Origin: Lawsonibacter celer
GTDB lineage: Bacteria; Bacillota; Clostridia; Oscillospirales; Oscillospiraceae
Direction: 5' to 3'
DNA length: 64,000 bases
Assembly: GCF_014281125.1 (NCBI RefSeq)
Contig: NZ_JACOEA010000003.1
Coordinates: 186,001 to 250,000 of the forward strand
Below, piece by piece: positions 43,698-52,951 of this stretch; within the stretch, counting starts at the first letter, position 1, and each line of letters starts with the position of its first letter. The position numbers and the translations under genes were made by a program. The notes beneath the pieces are model-generated. The model was not told the DNA's origin and did no database searches. It was given only the letters and a program-made list of their open reading frames with translations.

Positions 43698-45110
43698 GTG
43701 GAAGACCTGTATCTTCTCGCCGAGATTTTCGACAACATCAATGAGGGCATCTATATTCTCAACCGCCAAGGCGACTACATCTACTGCAACAACTCCTTTG
43801 TCAAGATGGTGGGCGCCACACGTGAGGATGTTCTGGCCCTCAACGCCTTCCGCCTGATTCCTGAGGGGCAGGTCTCGGTCAGCGTGGCCGTGATGGCCTT
43901 TGAACAGAAGAAGAAGCTTTCCATTGTCAACAACGTGGTCACCCCCAAGGGGTACCGCTACCGCCAGATGGCCACCGCCACGCCGATCTTTGACAGCGCC
44001 GGCGAGGTGGAGTATATGCTGGTGGAGATGGTGCGGCTGGACCTGTTTAAAAAGCGCTACCAGCAGGCCCTTCTGCTTGAGGACGAGCACAGTGTGGAGC
44101 CCCCCGACCTGTCCCCGGCCACGGACGAGCGGCCGGACGGCTTTATCGCGGAGAGCGCGGCCATGAAAGCTCTGACCCAGACGGCCGCCCAGGTGGCCCA
44201 GACCGATTCCACCGTGCTGATCACCGGAGAGACCGGCACGGGCAAGGAGGTGCTGGCCGACTTCATCCACCGGAGCAGCCGGCGGGCCGATAGGCCAATG
44301 GTGGAGATCAACTGTGCCGCGCTGCCGGAAAACCTGCTGGAGGCCGAGCTCTTTGGCTATGAGCGGGGCGCCTTTACCGGGGCGCTCAACGCCGGCAAGC
44401 CCGGCCTGGTGGAGAGCGCCAACGGCGGCACCCTCTTTCTGGACGAGATCAACTCGCTTCCCCTTGCCCTGCAGGGCAAGCTGCTCCGGGTGCTGGAAAC
44501 CCACAAGAGCAAGCGCCTGGGTGCGGTAAAGGAGGAGGAGATCGACTTCCGCCTGCTGGCCGCCACCAATCAGGACCTTAAGGCCTGCATGATTCACGGC
44601 ACGTTTCGGGCGGATCTGTACTACCGCCTGAACGTAATCCCGTTGGAAATCCCACCCCTGCGGCAGCGGCGGGCCGACATCATACCTCTGTCCACCTTCT
44701 TCCTGGACTATTTCTGCAAAAAATACAGCCGCACCAAGGTTTTTACCCGTCCGGTGCTGGAGCAGCTGGAGCACTACGACTGGCCGGGTAATGTGCGGGA
44801 GCTGAAAAATGTGGTGGAGCGCCTGCTGGTCACCAGCTCGCTGGGGTCGATGGAGATCTACCAGATCCCAGACCAGCTGCTGGGGGAGACCCCGCCGACC
44901 CCCGCCGCCTCCGAGGTCTACCCCGCCGACTGGGAAAGCTTCTACCGGTACGACCCGGAGCGTTTCTCCCTGAAGGGCTATATGGACTTCTGCGAGCGGC
45001 AGGTGGTGGCCGACGCGCTCAAGCGGTGCGGCAGCAGCTACAAGGCCGCCGCTCTTCTCAAGACTGATCAGTCCACCATTGTGCGGAAACGGCAGAAATA
45101 CCATCTATAA
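43698..45110 (+). CDS. PAS-domain sigma-54-dependent activator
   Basis: 470 residues from a GTG (GGAGG seven bases upstream). An N-terminal PAS sensor (1-115) is followed by an AAA+ domain with Walker A GETGTGKE (~176) and the sigma-54-contacting GAFTGA loop (~224), then a C-terminal Fis/TyrR-type helix-turn-helix ([19 protein letters not shown]). It turns on sigma-54 promoters by ATP-driven remodelling. The target is clear: a perfect -24/-12 promoter with two palindromic sites lies directly downstream. Confidence 0.95.
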   Translation: MEDLYLLAEIFDNINEGIYILNRQGDYIYCNNSFVKMVGATREDVLALNAFRLIPEGQVSVSVAVMAFEQKKKLSIVNNVVTPKGYRYRQMATATPIFDSAGEVEYMLVEMVRLDLFKKRYQQALLLEDEHSVEPPDLSPATDERPDGFIAESAAMKALTQTAAQVAQTDSTVLITGETGTGKEVLADFIHRSSRRADRPMVEINCAALPENLLEAELFGYERGAFTGALNAGKPGLVESANGGTLFLDEINSLPLALQGKLLRVLETHKSKRLGAVKEEEIDFRLLAATNQDLKACMIHGTFRADLYYRLNVIPLEIPPLRQRRADIIPLSTFFLDYFCKKYSRTKVFTRPVLEQLEHYDWPGNVRELKNVVERLLVTSSLGSMEIYQIPDQLLGETPPTPAASEVYPADWESFYRYDPERFSLKGYMDFCERQVVADALKRCGSSYKAAALLKTDQSTIVRKRQKYHL

Positions 45111-45121
45111 TTAACTGATAG

Positions 45122-45157
45122 AAACGCAAGTAATGCAGCGCTGCATTACTTGCGTTT
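45122..45157. terminator. 36-bp perfect palindrome after the activator gene
   Basis: Arms of 18 bp (AAACGCAAGTAATGCAGC and its complement) with no spacer, followed by TT. It can act as terminator of the activator gene, and its centre carries the first activator-type site (45131-45148). Confidence 0.7.
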
Positions 45158-45200
45158 TTGCATTGCCCATTTTTCTCACTGGTAATGCGTTTCTGCATTG
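45131..45200 (+). promoter_or_regulatory. Two upstream activator sites TAATGC-N6-GCATTR
   Basis: Site 1 TAATGC-AGCGCT-GCATTA (45131-45148) and site 2 TAATGC-GTTTCT-GCATTG (45183-45200). Same spacer length; starts 52 bp apart, five helical turns. A half site GCATTG lies at 45160-45165. They sit about 145 and 93 bp before the sigma-54 promoter, the normal enhancer distance. Confidence 0.7.
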
Positions 45201-45275
45201 CTTGTACCCTTTTCACACAGATGATCTCACGCTTTTCTCCCGCCATTTCAGCTTTTTCCGCGTTTTTTAAAAAGT

Positions 45276-45291
45276 TGGCACACATATTGCT
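45276..45291 (+). promoter_or_regulatory. Sigma-54 promoter
   Basis: TGGCAC (45276-45281), five bases, TTGCT (45287-45291): full match to TGGCAC-N5-TTGCW. It gives a leader of about 65 nt before the GntP-family gene. Confidence 0.9.
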
Positions 45292-45366
45292 TACATTTTA
45301 AATGTCATTCACCGATCCGGAGCGGTGAGCAGAGAGAAGAAAAATTTTTTAAGGAGGAACTTTTGT

Positions 45367-46707
45367 ATGAGCCCAGAAGTCCTGAGCATCATTGGTATCC
45401 TGCTCGGCCTGGCAATCCTGATTGTCTTTGCCCTAAAGGGGGTACCTTTGTATGTGCTGGCCCCTCTGGCCGCCCTGGTGGTGGCCATCTTTGCCGGCGG
45501 CAACATCCTGACCACCATGACCGACACCTACATGACCGGCTTTGCCAACTTCATGAAGAGCTACTTCCTCATGTTCGCCTTGAGTTCCATCTTCGCCAAA
45601 ATCATGAGCGACTCGGGTGCGGCCAAGGTCATCGCCCTGAAAGTGGCCCGTCTGGTCCGTCTGGCTCCCGTCAAGTATCAACGCCTGCTGGCCGTGCTGT
45701 CCGTAGGCATTATGACCGCCATCCTCACCGTAGGCGGCATCAACCTGTACTGCTGCGTGTTTGTTCTGGTCTCCATCGGCAAGGACCTGTTTGAGGAATT
45801 CGACGTGCCCTGGCACCTGTATATGACCAGCTCCCTGGGTTCTGGCTCCTTCACCATGAGCATGATCCCCGGCACCCCCGCCATTCAAAACCTGATTCCC
45901 ATGGAGGTGCTGGGCACCGAAGCCACCGCAGCCCCAGTACTGGGTGTCATTTCCACCATCCTGTGCATTGTGCTCAGCGTCATCTACTGTAAATACGCCC
46001 TCACCAAGTGCGACAAAAAGGGCGAGCACTTCCTGCCCACCGGCGCGAAGGTGAAAGCCTCCTCTCCCGCTGAAAACAGCAGCGAAATGCCCAAAATCAA
46101 TCTAATTGTCTGCCTAATCCCCTCTATCGCTCTGCTGGTGGCCCTGAACGGCTTCAAGCTGAATGCCGTCGTCTCCCTGGTAGTGGCCGTGGTGGTCGCT
46201 CTGATCCTGTTTGGGCCCAGCCTTGTCAAGAGCAAGGCCAGCATCGCCAACTGCTTCGGTGACGGCATCCGCAACGCCATCATGGTGCTGCTCAACGTCT
46301 GCGTCATTGTGGGCTTTGGCAGTGTTGTCTCCTCCACCGCCGGCTATACCGCCATTATGGCCGCTCTGGACAAGATCCCCGGGCCTCCCATCTTCCAGTT
46401 GTTTGTGGCCGTAAACATCGCCGCCGGCGTGGCTGGCTCTGCCTCTTCCGCTCTGGGTATCGGCCTTGGTATGTTTGCCGAAAAATTCCTGGCCATGGGC
46501 ATCTCTCCCGACATCATTCACCGCATCTCCGTCATGGCCTCCGGCGGTCTGGATACCCTACCCCACTCCAGTGGTACCGCTTCCGCCCTGGGTGTGGCCC
46601 AGCTGTCCCATAAAGAGGGCTATATGCATGTGTTCTGGTTGAACACCGTCATCCCCATCATCGTTACCGCCTTCGCCTGTGTGCTGGCCAGCCTGGGCGT
46701 GTGCTGA
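45367..46707 (+). CDS. GntP-family carboxylate transporter
   Basis: 446 residues from ATG 45367 (AAGGAGG upstream); a 14-codon extension to 45325 has no ribosome site. About twelve membrane helices. Family features include TDTYMTGFANFMKSYF, MSMIPGTPAIQNLIP and the late GGLDTLPHSSGTASALG. GntP proteins import gluconate and other hydroxylated carboxylates with protons. First gene of the sigma-54 operon, so it probably imports the pathway substrate. Confidence 0.9.
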   Translation: MSPEVLSIIGILLGLAILIVFALKGVPLYVLAPLAALVVAIFAGGNILTTMTDTYMTGFANFMKSYFLMFALSSIFAKIMSDSGAAKVIALKVARLVRLAPVKYQRLLAVLSVGIMTAILTVGGINLYCCVFVLVSIGKDLFEEFDVPWHLYMTSSLGSGSFTMSMIPGTPAIQNLIPMEVLGTEATAAPVLGVISTILCIVLSVIYCKYALTKCDKKGEHFLPTGAKVKASSPAENSSEMPKINLIVCLIPSIALLVALNGFKLNAVVSLVVAVVVALILFGPSLVKSKASIANCFGDGIRNAIMVLLNVCVIVGFGSVVSSTAGYTAIMAALDKIPGPPIFQLFVAVNIAAGVAGSASSALGIGLGMFAEKFLAMGISPDIIHRISVMASGGLDTLPHSSGTASALGVAQLSHKEGYMHVFWLNTVIPIIVTAFACVLASLGVC

Positions 46708-46752
46708 TTGCAAAAAGATTGTCAAGCATCTCAAAAAGGAGTATCTTTTATT

Positions 46753-47619
46753 ATGAGCAACCTGAAAAACAAGACCATCATTACCGCCGCCCTGACCGGC
46801 GCTATGACCCCTCCTGGCTACAATATTCCGGAGACCCCGGAGCAGATCGTTCAGGCCGCCTACGAGTGCTGGAAGCTGGGCGCCGCCGTGGTCCACATCC
46901 ACACCCGCGCCGAGGACGGCCTGGGTGCCATGAATACTGCAGCTTTTAAAGAAATCGTGGAGGGCATCCGCGCCCACAGGGACTGCGACGTCATCATCAA
47001 CTGCACCTCCTCCGGCGCCTCCCCCGCCCATCCCGCCACCGACGAGGAGCGCTGGCTCCACCACAAGACTGTACCCGGCATTGAGATGGGCTCCTATGAC
47101 GCGGGCTCCTTCAACTGGATGCCCGGCGGTGTGTTCCTGAACACCCCCCAGTTCCTGGAGCAGCTGGGCGACCTGTACATGGAGAAGGGCATCAAGCCGG
47201 AAATTGAGATCTTTGACGCCGGCATGCTGGGCATCACCGACTACTTTGTGAAGAAGGGCCACCTGCCCGCCCCCTGCCACTACCAGTTCTGTCTGGGCGT
47301 GCTGGGCGGCATGCCCGCCACTGTGGAGAACCTGCTCTATCTGAAGAGCAAGATCCCCGAGGGCTCCACCTGGTCCGCCTTCGGCGTGGGCGCCAGCCAC
47401 CTACCCATCATGTACGCGGCCCTGGCCTTGGGCGGCCACATCCGCGTGGGCCTGGAGGACAACGTGGTCTATGGCTTTGACGCGGACGGCAGGAAGATTA
47501 TGGCCACCAATCAGATGCTGGTGGAGCGCGCGGTTCAGGCGGTGAAGGTGTTCGGCAGGGAGCCCGCCACCCCGGCTGAGGCCCGCGAGATTCTGGGCAT
47601 CAAGCCCCTGGCGCGGTAA
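46753..47619 (+). CDS. Beta-keto acid cleavage enzyme (BKACE, DUF849)
   Basis: 288 residues from ATG 46753 (AAAAGGAG upstream). TIM barrel with the zinc-binding VVHIHTR motif (His46, His48), CTSSGASP, and the late HIRVGLEDNV containing the catalytic-region Glu. BKACE enzymes react a beta-keto acid with acetyl-CoA to give acetoacetate and a new acyl-CoA. The founding member is 3-keto-5-aminohexanoate cleavage enzyme (Kce) of lysine fermentation; others act on dehydrocarnitine and beta-ketoadipate-like acids. Confidence 0.93.
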   Translation: MSNLKNKTIITAALTGAMTPPGYNIPETPEQIVQAAYECWKLGAAVVHIHTRAEDGLGAMNTAAFKEIVEGIRAHRDCDVIINCTSSGASPAHPATDEERWLHHKTVPGIEMGSYDAGSFNWMPGGVFLNTPQFLEQLGDLYMEKGIKPEIEIFDAGMLGITDYFVKKGHLPAPCHYQFCLGVLGGMPATVENLLYLKSKIPEGSTWSAFGVGASHLPIMYAALALGGHIRVGLEDNVVYGFDADGRKIMATNQMLVERAVQAVKVFGREPATPAEAREILGIKPLAR

Positions 47620-47632
47620 GGGGGGCTGAACG

Positions 47633-48595
47633 ATGAAGGCTTCTGAGATTCGGAATGTCGCCTGTGTGGGCGGCGGCGTGATCGGCTCCAGCTGGGCTAT
47701 TCAGTACGCCATGAAGGGCTTGAACGTGACCCTGTACGACATCAATGACGAGCAGCTGGCCAAGAGCCACGCCCAGATGGTGAAGAGCCTGGACGCGCTG
47801 GTGGGCCATGAGGCCATCGCAGCGGAACAGAAGGCGGAGATTGTCGCCCGGGTTCACCCCACCACCTCCATGGAGGAGGCGGTGAAAAACGCCCAGTTTA
47901 TCCAGGAGAGCGGCCCGGAGCGCCTGGAGATCAAGCAGTCCATTCTGGCCCAGGTGGAGCAGTTTGCCTCTGCCGATGCGCTGTACGCCAGCAGCACCTC
48001 TGGCCTGCTGATTACCAAGATTGTGGAGAACGCCGCCCATCCTGAGCGCTGTGTGGGCGCCCACCCCTACAATCCCCCCCATCTGATTCCGCTGGTGGAG
48101 ATAACCCAGGGAGAAAAGAGCTCCGACGAGACGGTCAGGACCGTCTACGACTTCTATCAGTCCATCGGCAAGGAGGCCGTCCTCCTGCGCCGGGAGTGCC
48201 CTGGTTTTATTGCCAACCGCCTGCAGCTGGCCCTGTACCGTGAGGTTCAGGACCTGGTGGTGCGCGGCGTGTGCTCCGTGGAGGACGTGGATAAAGCCCT
48301 GGTCTATGGCCCCGGCATCCGCTGGGCCATCTTCGGCCACAATATGATCATGCAGATGGGCAATCCCGGCGGTCTGACCGGCATGGTCAAAATGCTGGGC
48401 AATTCCGGCGATGTGTGGCTGGCGGATATGGCCAGCTGGACCCATCAGCCGGACAATTGGAGCGAGATCGCCCAGCCCGGCGTAGACGAGGAGATGGCGC
48501 ACTTCCCCGACTACGTGGGCCATACCAATGAGGAATGCATCGCCTACCGGGATAAGATGCTGATTGAGATTCTGAAACTACATAAGAAGTTGTGA
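47633..48595 (+). CDS. Hydroxyacid dehydrogenase, 3-hydroxyacyl-CoA/L-carnitine dehydrogenase family
   Basis: 320 residues. NAD-binding GGGVIGSSWAIQYAMKG, Asp acceptor in YDIND, catalytic-region FIQESGPERLEIK, SSTSGL and GAHPYNPPHLIPLVE (His-Glu pair), then the helical domain with GFIANRLQLALYRE and YGPGIRWAIFGHN. The last motif is characteristic of L-carnitine dehydrogenase, L-gulonate dehydrogenase and lambda-crystallin rather than fatty acid enzymes. It would make the beta-keto acid used by the BKACE gene 13 bp upstream. Confidence 0.9.
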   Translation: MKASEIRNVACVGGGVIGSSWAIQYAMKGLNVTLYDINDEQLAKSHAQMVKSLDALVGHEAIAAEQKAEIVARVHPTTSMEEAVKNAQFIQESGPERLEIKQSILAQVEQFASADALYASSTSGLLITKIVENAAHPERCVGAHPYNPPHLIPLVEITQGEKSSDETVRTVYDFYQSIGKEAVLLRRECPGFIANRLQLALYREVQDLVVRGVCSVEDVDKALVYGPGIRWAIFGHNMIMQMGNPGGLTGMVKMLGNSGDVWLADMASWTHQPDNWSEIAQPGVDEEMAHFPDYVGHTNEECIAYRDKMLIEILKLHKKL

Positions 48596-48600
48596 TGTGA

Positions 48601-49806
48601 ATGCAGGAATTTGAAAAAAGGCGCTGGCTGTGTCTCATTGCCAGTCTGGTGATCTGTGTATGCGCGGGCTTCGGCTATGCCTGGAGCGTGCTGCAGACCC
48701 CCATTATTTCCACCCACGGCTGGCCGGGCAGCCAGGTCTCCCTGGCCTACACCATTACCGTGGTGTGCTCCACCATGGCCCCCATCCTCTTTGCCCCGCT
48801 GATCCGCAGGCTGGGCACCCGGCGCTGCATCGCCCTGGGCGCCGTGCTCTTCGGCGCCGGGCTGATTCTGACTGGGTCCATGGCCTCGGTATGGCAGCTG
48901 TATGTTTTCTACGGCGTGCTCTCCGGGCTGGGATGCGGCTTTATCTACCCTAGTATGATGGCCTATGTGGTGCGCCTGTTCCCGGACAAGTCCGGCCTGG
49001 CCTCGGGTCTGGGGACTGCGGCCTATGGATCGGGGGCCATTTTCTGGGCGCCCACCGCAGTGGCGCTCACCACCTCCCTGTCCCTGGCTGCGGCGTTCCG
49101 CATTCTGGGCAGCGTCTTTTTGATTGTGATCCTGCTGGGCTCTGTGCTGTTAAAGGATCCACCGGAGGAATTCACGCGGCGCTTCCGCGCTCCCGCTGAG
49201 CGCGGGAGCGCCGGCTCCGCTTCCGACCTGCGCCGCGGGCAGATGGTGCGCACGCCCGCCTTTTACCTGATGGTCGCGGTGTTCACCTGCGCTCTGGTGG
49301 CTGGTACCATCGTCATCAGCCAGGCCTCCCCCATTCTTCAGCAGACGCTGGGCTTCACCGCCGCCCAGGCGGCCGCCTTTGTCAGTGTCTTTTCCGCGTG
49401 CAACATGGCCGGCCGCTTCCTGTGGGGCGGCCTGTCCGATCGGCTGGGCATACGCCGGGTCCTAGTCCTGGTCTTTGCGCTGTGCATCCTCTCCATGGTC
49501 CTTCTGGCCTTTACCGCCCAAAGCGCCCTTGTCCTGTGCGCCATGGGACTGGCCGCCTCTTGCTACGGCGGCTTTGCCTCGGTGCTCACCCCGCTGACCG
49601 CCCGGATGTTCGGCCCCCGCTATATCACGGAGAATTACGGCGTGATGTATGTGGTCTTCGGTATTGCCAGCCTCATCGGCCCCAGCCTGGCGGTCCGCTT
49701 TCAGGCCGCCGCGGGCGGCAGCTACTCCGGGGCCTTCCTCACCGCGGCCGTGCTGGCCGCCGCGGGCCTGATCGGCTCCCGCTTCCTCAAACCCAAAGTG
49801 CAGTAA
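48601..49806 (+). CDS. MFS transporter (oxalate/formate antiporter type)
   Basis: 401 residues, twelve membrane helices. GFGYAWSVLQTPII near the start, the loop motif PLIRRLGTRR, and the second-half loop GGLSDRLGIRRVL are major-facilitator signatures; the N-terminus resembles the OFA group. It could import the substrate or export a product such as a betaine-like acid or acetate. Starts six bases after the dehydrogenase. Confidence 0.88.
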   Translation: MQEFEKRRWLCLIASLVICVCAGFGYAWSVLQTPIISTHGWPGSQVSLAYTITVVCSTMAPILFAPLIRRLGTRRCIALGAVLFGAGLILTGSMASVWQLYVFYGVLSGLGCGFIYPSMMAYVVRLFPDKSGLASGLGTAAYGSGAIFWAPTAVALTTSLSLAAAFRILGSVFLIVILLGSVLLKDPPEEFTRRFRAPAERGSAGSASDLRRGQMVRTPAFYLMVAVFTCALVAGTIVISQASPILQQTLGFTAAQAAAFVSVFSACNMAGRFLWGGLSDRLGIRRVLVLVFALCILSMVLLAFTAQSALVLCAMGLAASCYGGFASVLTPLTARMFGPRYITENYGVMYVVFGIASLIGPSLAVRFQAAAGGSYSGAFLTAAVLAAAGLIGSRFLKPKVQ

Positions 49807-49816
49807 GGAGAAGCCT

Positions 49817-50467
49817 ATGGAAAGCAAAGTTACCACAAGAGAAGCCATCATCTCTCAGTTTCGGGACGGCCAGATCATCGCCATCGGCGGGCAGACCGGA
49901 CGGTATATGCCGGAACGCCTGATTGGGTGTATCCTGGACAGCGGCGCCCGGCACCTGACTATCTATTCGATTGATACCAGCGACCCCGGTGTAGGCGTGG
50001 GTCGGCTCATCGACGCCGGTGTGGTGGACCGTATCATCACCACCCATGTGGGCACCAACCCCGTGACCAATGCCCAGATCCAGGCCGGCACGCTGGAGGC
50101 GGAGCTCAGCCCCATGGGCAACTTCATTGAACGGATCCGCTGCGGCGGCCTGGGCCTGGGGGGCGTGCTTACCAAAACCGGCCTGGGCACGGTGGTGGAG
50201 CAGTCCAAGCAGGTTGTGCGGGTCAATGGGGAGCGCTATCTGCTGGAGCCAGCCCTGCGGGCCGACGTGGCCATCACCCGCTGCCGCAGGGCCGACCCCA
50301 TCGGAAACCTGACCTACCAGGGGGCCTCCGGCAGGGCCTCCCACCCCGTCATCGCCACCTGCGGCGCCCTGTCCATCGTGGAGTGCGACCACTTCTGCGA
50401 CCTGGGCGAAATCGCTCCGGACCAGGTTGAGGTGCCTGGGATGTTCATCGACATGATCCTGGTATAA
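49817..50467 (+). CDS. 3-oxoacid/acetoacetate CoA-transferase subunit A
   Basis: 216 residues. Family I CoA-transferase alpha subunit with the glycine-rich region DGQIIAIGGQTGRYMPERL and GLGLGGVLTKTGLGTVVEQ. With subunit B it would move CoA onto acetoacetate, the product of the BKACE step. Lies 11 bp after the MFS gene and 11 bp before subunit B. Confidence 0.92.
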   Translation: MESKVTTREAIISQFRDGQIIAIGGQTGRYMPERLIGCILDSGARHLTIYSIDTSDPGVGVGRLIDAGVVDRIITTHVGTNPVTNAQIQAGTLEAELSPMGNFIERIRCGGLGLGGVLTKTGLGTVVEQSKQVVRVNGERYLLEPALRADVAITRCRRADPIGNLTYQGASGRASHPVIATCGALSIVECDHFCDLGEIAPDQVEVPGMFIDMILV

Positions 50468-50478
50468 GGAGGCGCAGT

Positions 50479-51123
50479 ATGGATCACAGACATTTGATTG
50501 CAAAGCGGGCCGCGGCCTACTTCAAGTCCGGCGACGTGGTGAATCTGGGCATCGGCATCCCCAGCCTGTGCGGAAACTACGCCGAGCCCGGCGTGCTCTT
50601 TCAGGCGGAAAACGGCTACATCGGCGTGGGTCCCATCGCGGAGGGCCTGATGGTGAACGAACGCATGGTCAACGCGGGCGGGATCCCCTTTGTCCCCGTC
50701 CCCGGCGCCTCCGCCTTTGATGTGGCCATGTCCTTCGGCGTGATCCGCTCCGGACGTATGGCGGCCACTGTGCTGGGCGCGCTGCAGGTCTCCGAAGGGG
50801 GCGATCTGGCCAACTGGGCTTCCCCGGGCCGCGCCTTCGGCATGGGCGGCGCCATGGATCTGTGCAACGGGGCCAGGAAGGTGATTGTAGCAATGGAACA
50901 CTGCACCCGGGAGGGTGCGCCCAAAATTGTGAACGAGTGCAGCCTGCCCTATACCGGGCGGGCCTGCGTCAACCATATTGTGACCGAGCTTTGCGTCATT
51001 GACGTGACGGAAAACGGCCTGCTCCTGCGGGAGCTGGCCCCCGGTCACACCGTGGAGGAGGTTCAGGCCAAGACGGAGCCCGTCCTCCTGATTGCGGACG
51101 ATTTAAAAGAAATGGCGTTTTAA
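50479..51123 (+). CDS. 3-oxoacid/acetoacetate CoA-transferase subunit B
   Basis: 214 residues. The catalytic Glu44 lies in LFQAENGYIGVG, matching the (S/A)ENG motif of family I enzymes; GIGIPSL precedes it. It forms the active heteromer with the preceding gene. Confidence 0.93.
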   Translation: MDHRHLIAKRAAAYFKSGDVVNLGIGIPSLCGNYAEPGVLFQAENGYIGVGPIAEGLMVNERMVNAGGIPFVPVPGASAFDVAMSFGVIRSGRMAATVLGALQVSEGGDLANWASPGRAFGMGGAMDLCNGARKVIVAMEHCTREGAPKIVNECSLPYTGRACVNHIVTELCVIDVTENGLLLRELAPGHTVEEVQAKTEPVLLIADDLKEMAF

Positions 51124-51142
51124 CCAGGAAAGGAATATCAGA

Positions 51143-52315
51143 ATGATGGAACAACATCGCCAGGCGGTGGTCGTGGCTTACGGCCGCTCCGCCGTGGCTA
51201 AATCCGGGAAAAAGGGTGCCCTTCGGAACATGCACCCGGTCACTTTAGGTGGTCTGACCCTCAAGGGCGTGCTGGCCAAGCTTCCCCAGCTGGAGCCCGT
51301 GCAGGTGGAGGACCTGATCGTGGGCTGTGCCATTCCGGAGCGTAAGCAGGGGTATAACATGGCCCGTCTGGTGGCCGCCCGGGCCGGTCTGCCGGACAGC
51401 GTGTGCGGCATGACAATCAACCGCTTCTGCTCTTCCGGTCTGCAGGCCATCGCTCTGGCCGCCGGCCAGATTGCCTGCGGCGTGGCGGACATAATTGTGG
51501 CGGGCGGCATTGAGTCCATGACCGCCTGCCCGGTAAACCTGGACATCTCCGACACCTTTGACCCTGAGCTGCTGTCCATGCGGGAGGAGGAGTACATTCC
51601 CATGGGTCTGACCGCGGAGAACGTGGCCACCCGCTATGGCGTCAGCCGCCGGGAGATGGACGAGATGGCGGTGGAGAGCCACCGCCGCGCCGCGGCCGCC
51701 CAGGACGCCGGGCTGTTTGACGAGGAAATTGTCCCCCTCCCCGGCGTGGACGCCGAGGGCAACACCATCGTCTTTGACAAGGACCAGGGCATCCGCCGGG
51801 ACACCACCCTGGAGAAGCTGGCCGGGCTGAAGCCCTGTTTTCGGGAGGGCGGCGTGGTGACTGCCGCCACCTCCTCTCAGACCAGCGACGCCGCCGCCTT
51901 TGTGGTGCTCATGACCCGCGAAAAGGCGGAGGAGCTGGGTGTAAAGCCCATCGCGGTTCTGGAAAGCTTTGCGGTGGCCGGCTGCGCGCCCGACTATATG
52001 GGCCTGGGCCCCATTTATGCGGCCCCCAAGGCGCTGAAGAAGGCCAGTCTTACGGTGGCCGATCTGGACGTGGTGGAGCTCAACGAGGCCTTTGCGGCCC
52101 AGGCCATCCCCTGCATCAAAGAGCTGGGACTGGACCCGGCCAAAACCAACCCCAACGGCGGCGCCATGGCGCTGGGCCATCCCCAGGGCGCCACCGGCGC
52201 GTTCCTCACCTGCAAGCTGCTCAGCCAGCTGCGACGCACCGGCGGCAGGTACGGCATGGTAACCATGTGCATCGGCGGCGGCATGGGCGCGGCCGGCATC
52301 TACCGTATGTGCTGA
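51143..52315 (+). CDS. Thiolase (acetyl-CoA acetyltransferase) 1
   Basis: 390 residues. Nucleophile Cys96 in NRFCSSGLQAIALA, LNEAFAAQAIP, catalytic His in GGAMALGHPQGATGA, and Cys in MCIGGGMGAAG. It would split acetoacetyl-CoA into two acetyl-CoA, the final step of the operon. GGAAAGGAA precedes the tandem ATGs. Confidence 0.93.
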   Translation: MMEQHRQAVVVAYGRSAVAKSGKKGALRNMHPVTLGGLTLKGVLAKLPQLEPVQVEDLIVGCAIPERKQGYNMARLVAARAGLPDSVCGMTINRFCSSGLQAIALAAGQIACGVADIIVAGGIESMTACPVNLDISDTFDPELLSMREEEYIPMGLTAENVATRYGVSRREMDEMAVESHRRAAAAQDAGLFDEEIVPLPGVDAEGNTIVFDKDQGIRRDTTLEKLAGLKPCFREGGVVTAATSSQTSDAAAFVVLMTREKAEELGVKPIAVLESFAVAGCAPDYMGLGPIYAAPKALKKASLTVADLDVVELNEAFAAQAIPCIKELGLDPAKTNPNGGAMALGHPQGATGAFLTCKLLSQLRRTGGRYGMVTMCIGGGMGAAGIYRMC

Positions 52316-52353
52316 TACCGATCACTCTGCACACTCCTTCTCTCTATCACAGG

Positions 52354-52389
52354 AAGAGGCCCCGGCAGCGGATGCTGCCGGGGCCTCTT
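52354..52389. terminator. Bidirectional terminator after the BKACE operon
   Basis: A 16-bp perfect stem (52354-52369 with 52374-52389), GGAT loop, between convergent thiolase and nrdG. Confidence 0.9.
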
Positions 52390-52402
52390 GTGCCATATTC
52401 CG

Positions 52403-52951
52403 TTAAGGATGCGAGGCGCTCCCCCGCGCCCGCTCAGGCAGCAGGCAGAGCTCTCCCGTCCGCCGGGTAGCGTTCAGATCGATGAGCCGCTGATTGGAGC
52501 TGCCACGAAAGCGCAGGGAGATGTCTTTCAGTTCCTCCACATAGCGCCCGTCCACCAGCACGTCCAGCAGAGAGAGCATCTCCTCCGTCACCTCGCAGTG
52601 GGGATGGCTGCCCTCTGCCCGTAGCTGTTCATAGGTAAAGCCGGAGAATCCCCAGATGTTTTTTCCCGGATAGGCGCGCCGCACCCGGCGCAGGAAGGGC
52701 ACCAAGGCGCGCTGGTTGACCGGCTCAAAGGGCTCCCCCCCCAGCAGGGTCAGGCCGTTGATGTAGCCGGGGGCAAGCAGCCTTAGAATCTCTTCCTCCG
52801 TCTGGGCCGTAAAGGGCTGGCCATAGCAGAAGTCCCAGGTCTGGGGCTGAAAGCAGTGGGGGCAGCGGTTGGTACAGCCGGAGACAAACAGGGTCACCCG
52901 CACGCCCTCTCCGTTGGCAATATCACAGTTTTTGATCTCACCGTAGTACAT
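52403..52951 (-). CDS. nrdG: Anaerobic ribonucleotide reductase activating protein
   Basis: 182 residues from ATG 52951 (GAGAGG upstream); the longer frame is only the structured intergenic DNA. Radical-SAM cluster motif CTNRCPHC, then GLTLLGGEPFEP. It makes the glycyl radical on NrdD under anaerobic conditions. Located downstream of nrdD on the same strand. Confidence 0.95.
   Translation of the reverse strand: MYYGEIKNCDIANGEGVRVTLFVSGCTNRCPHCFQPQTWDFCYGQPFTAQTEEEILRLLAPGYINGLTLLGGEPFEPVNQRALVPFLRRVRRAYPGKNIWGFSGFTYEQLRAEGSHPHCEVTEEMLSLLDVLVDGRYVEELKDISLRFRGSSNQRLIDLNATRRTGELCLLPERARGSASHP

Noticed and set aside
46753..48595. Lysine fermentation (kam/kdd/kce) operon
   Set aside because: Only the BKACE gene fits; no aminomutase, 3,5-diaminohexanoate dehydrogenase or ammonia-lyase genes are present.
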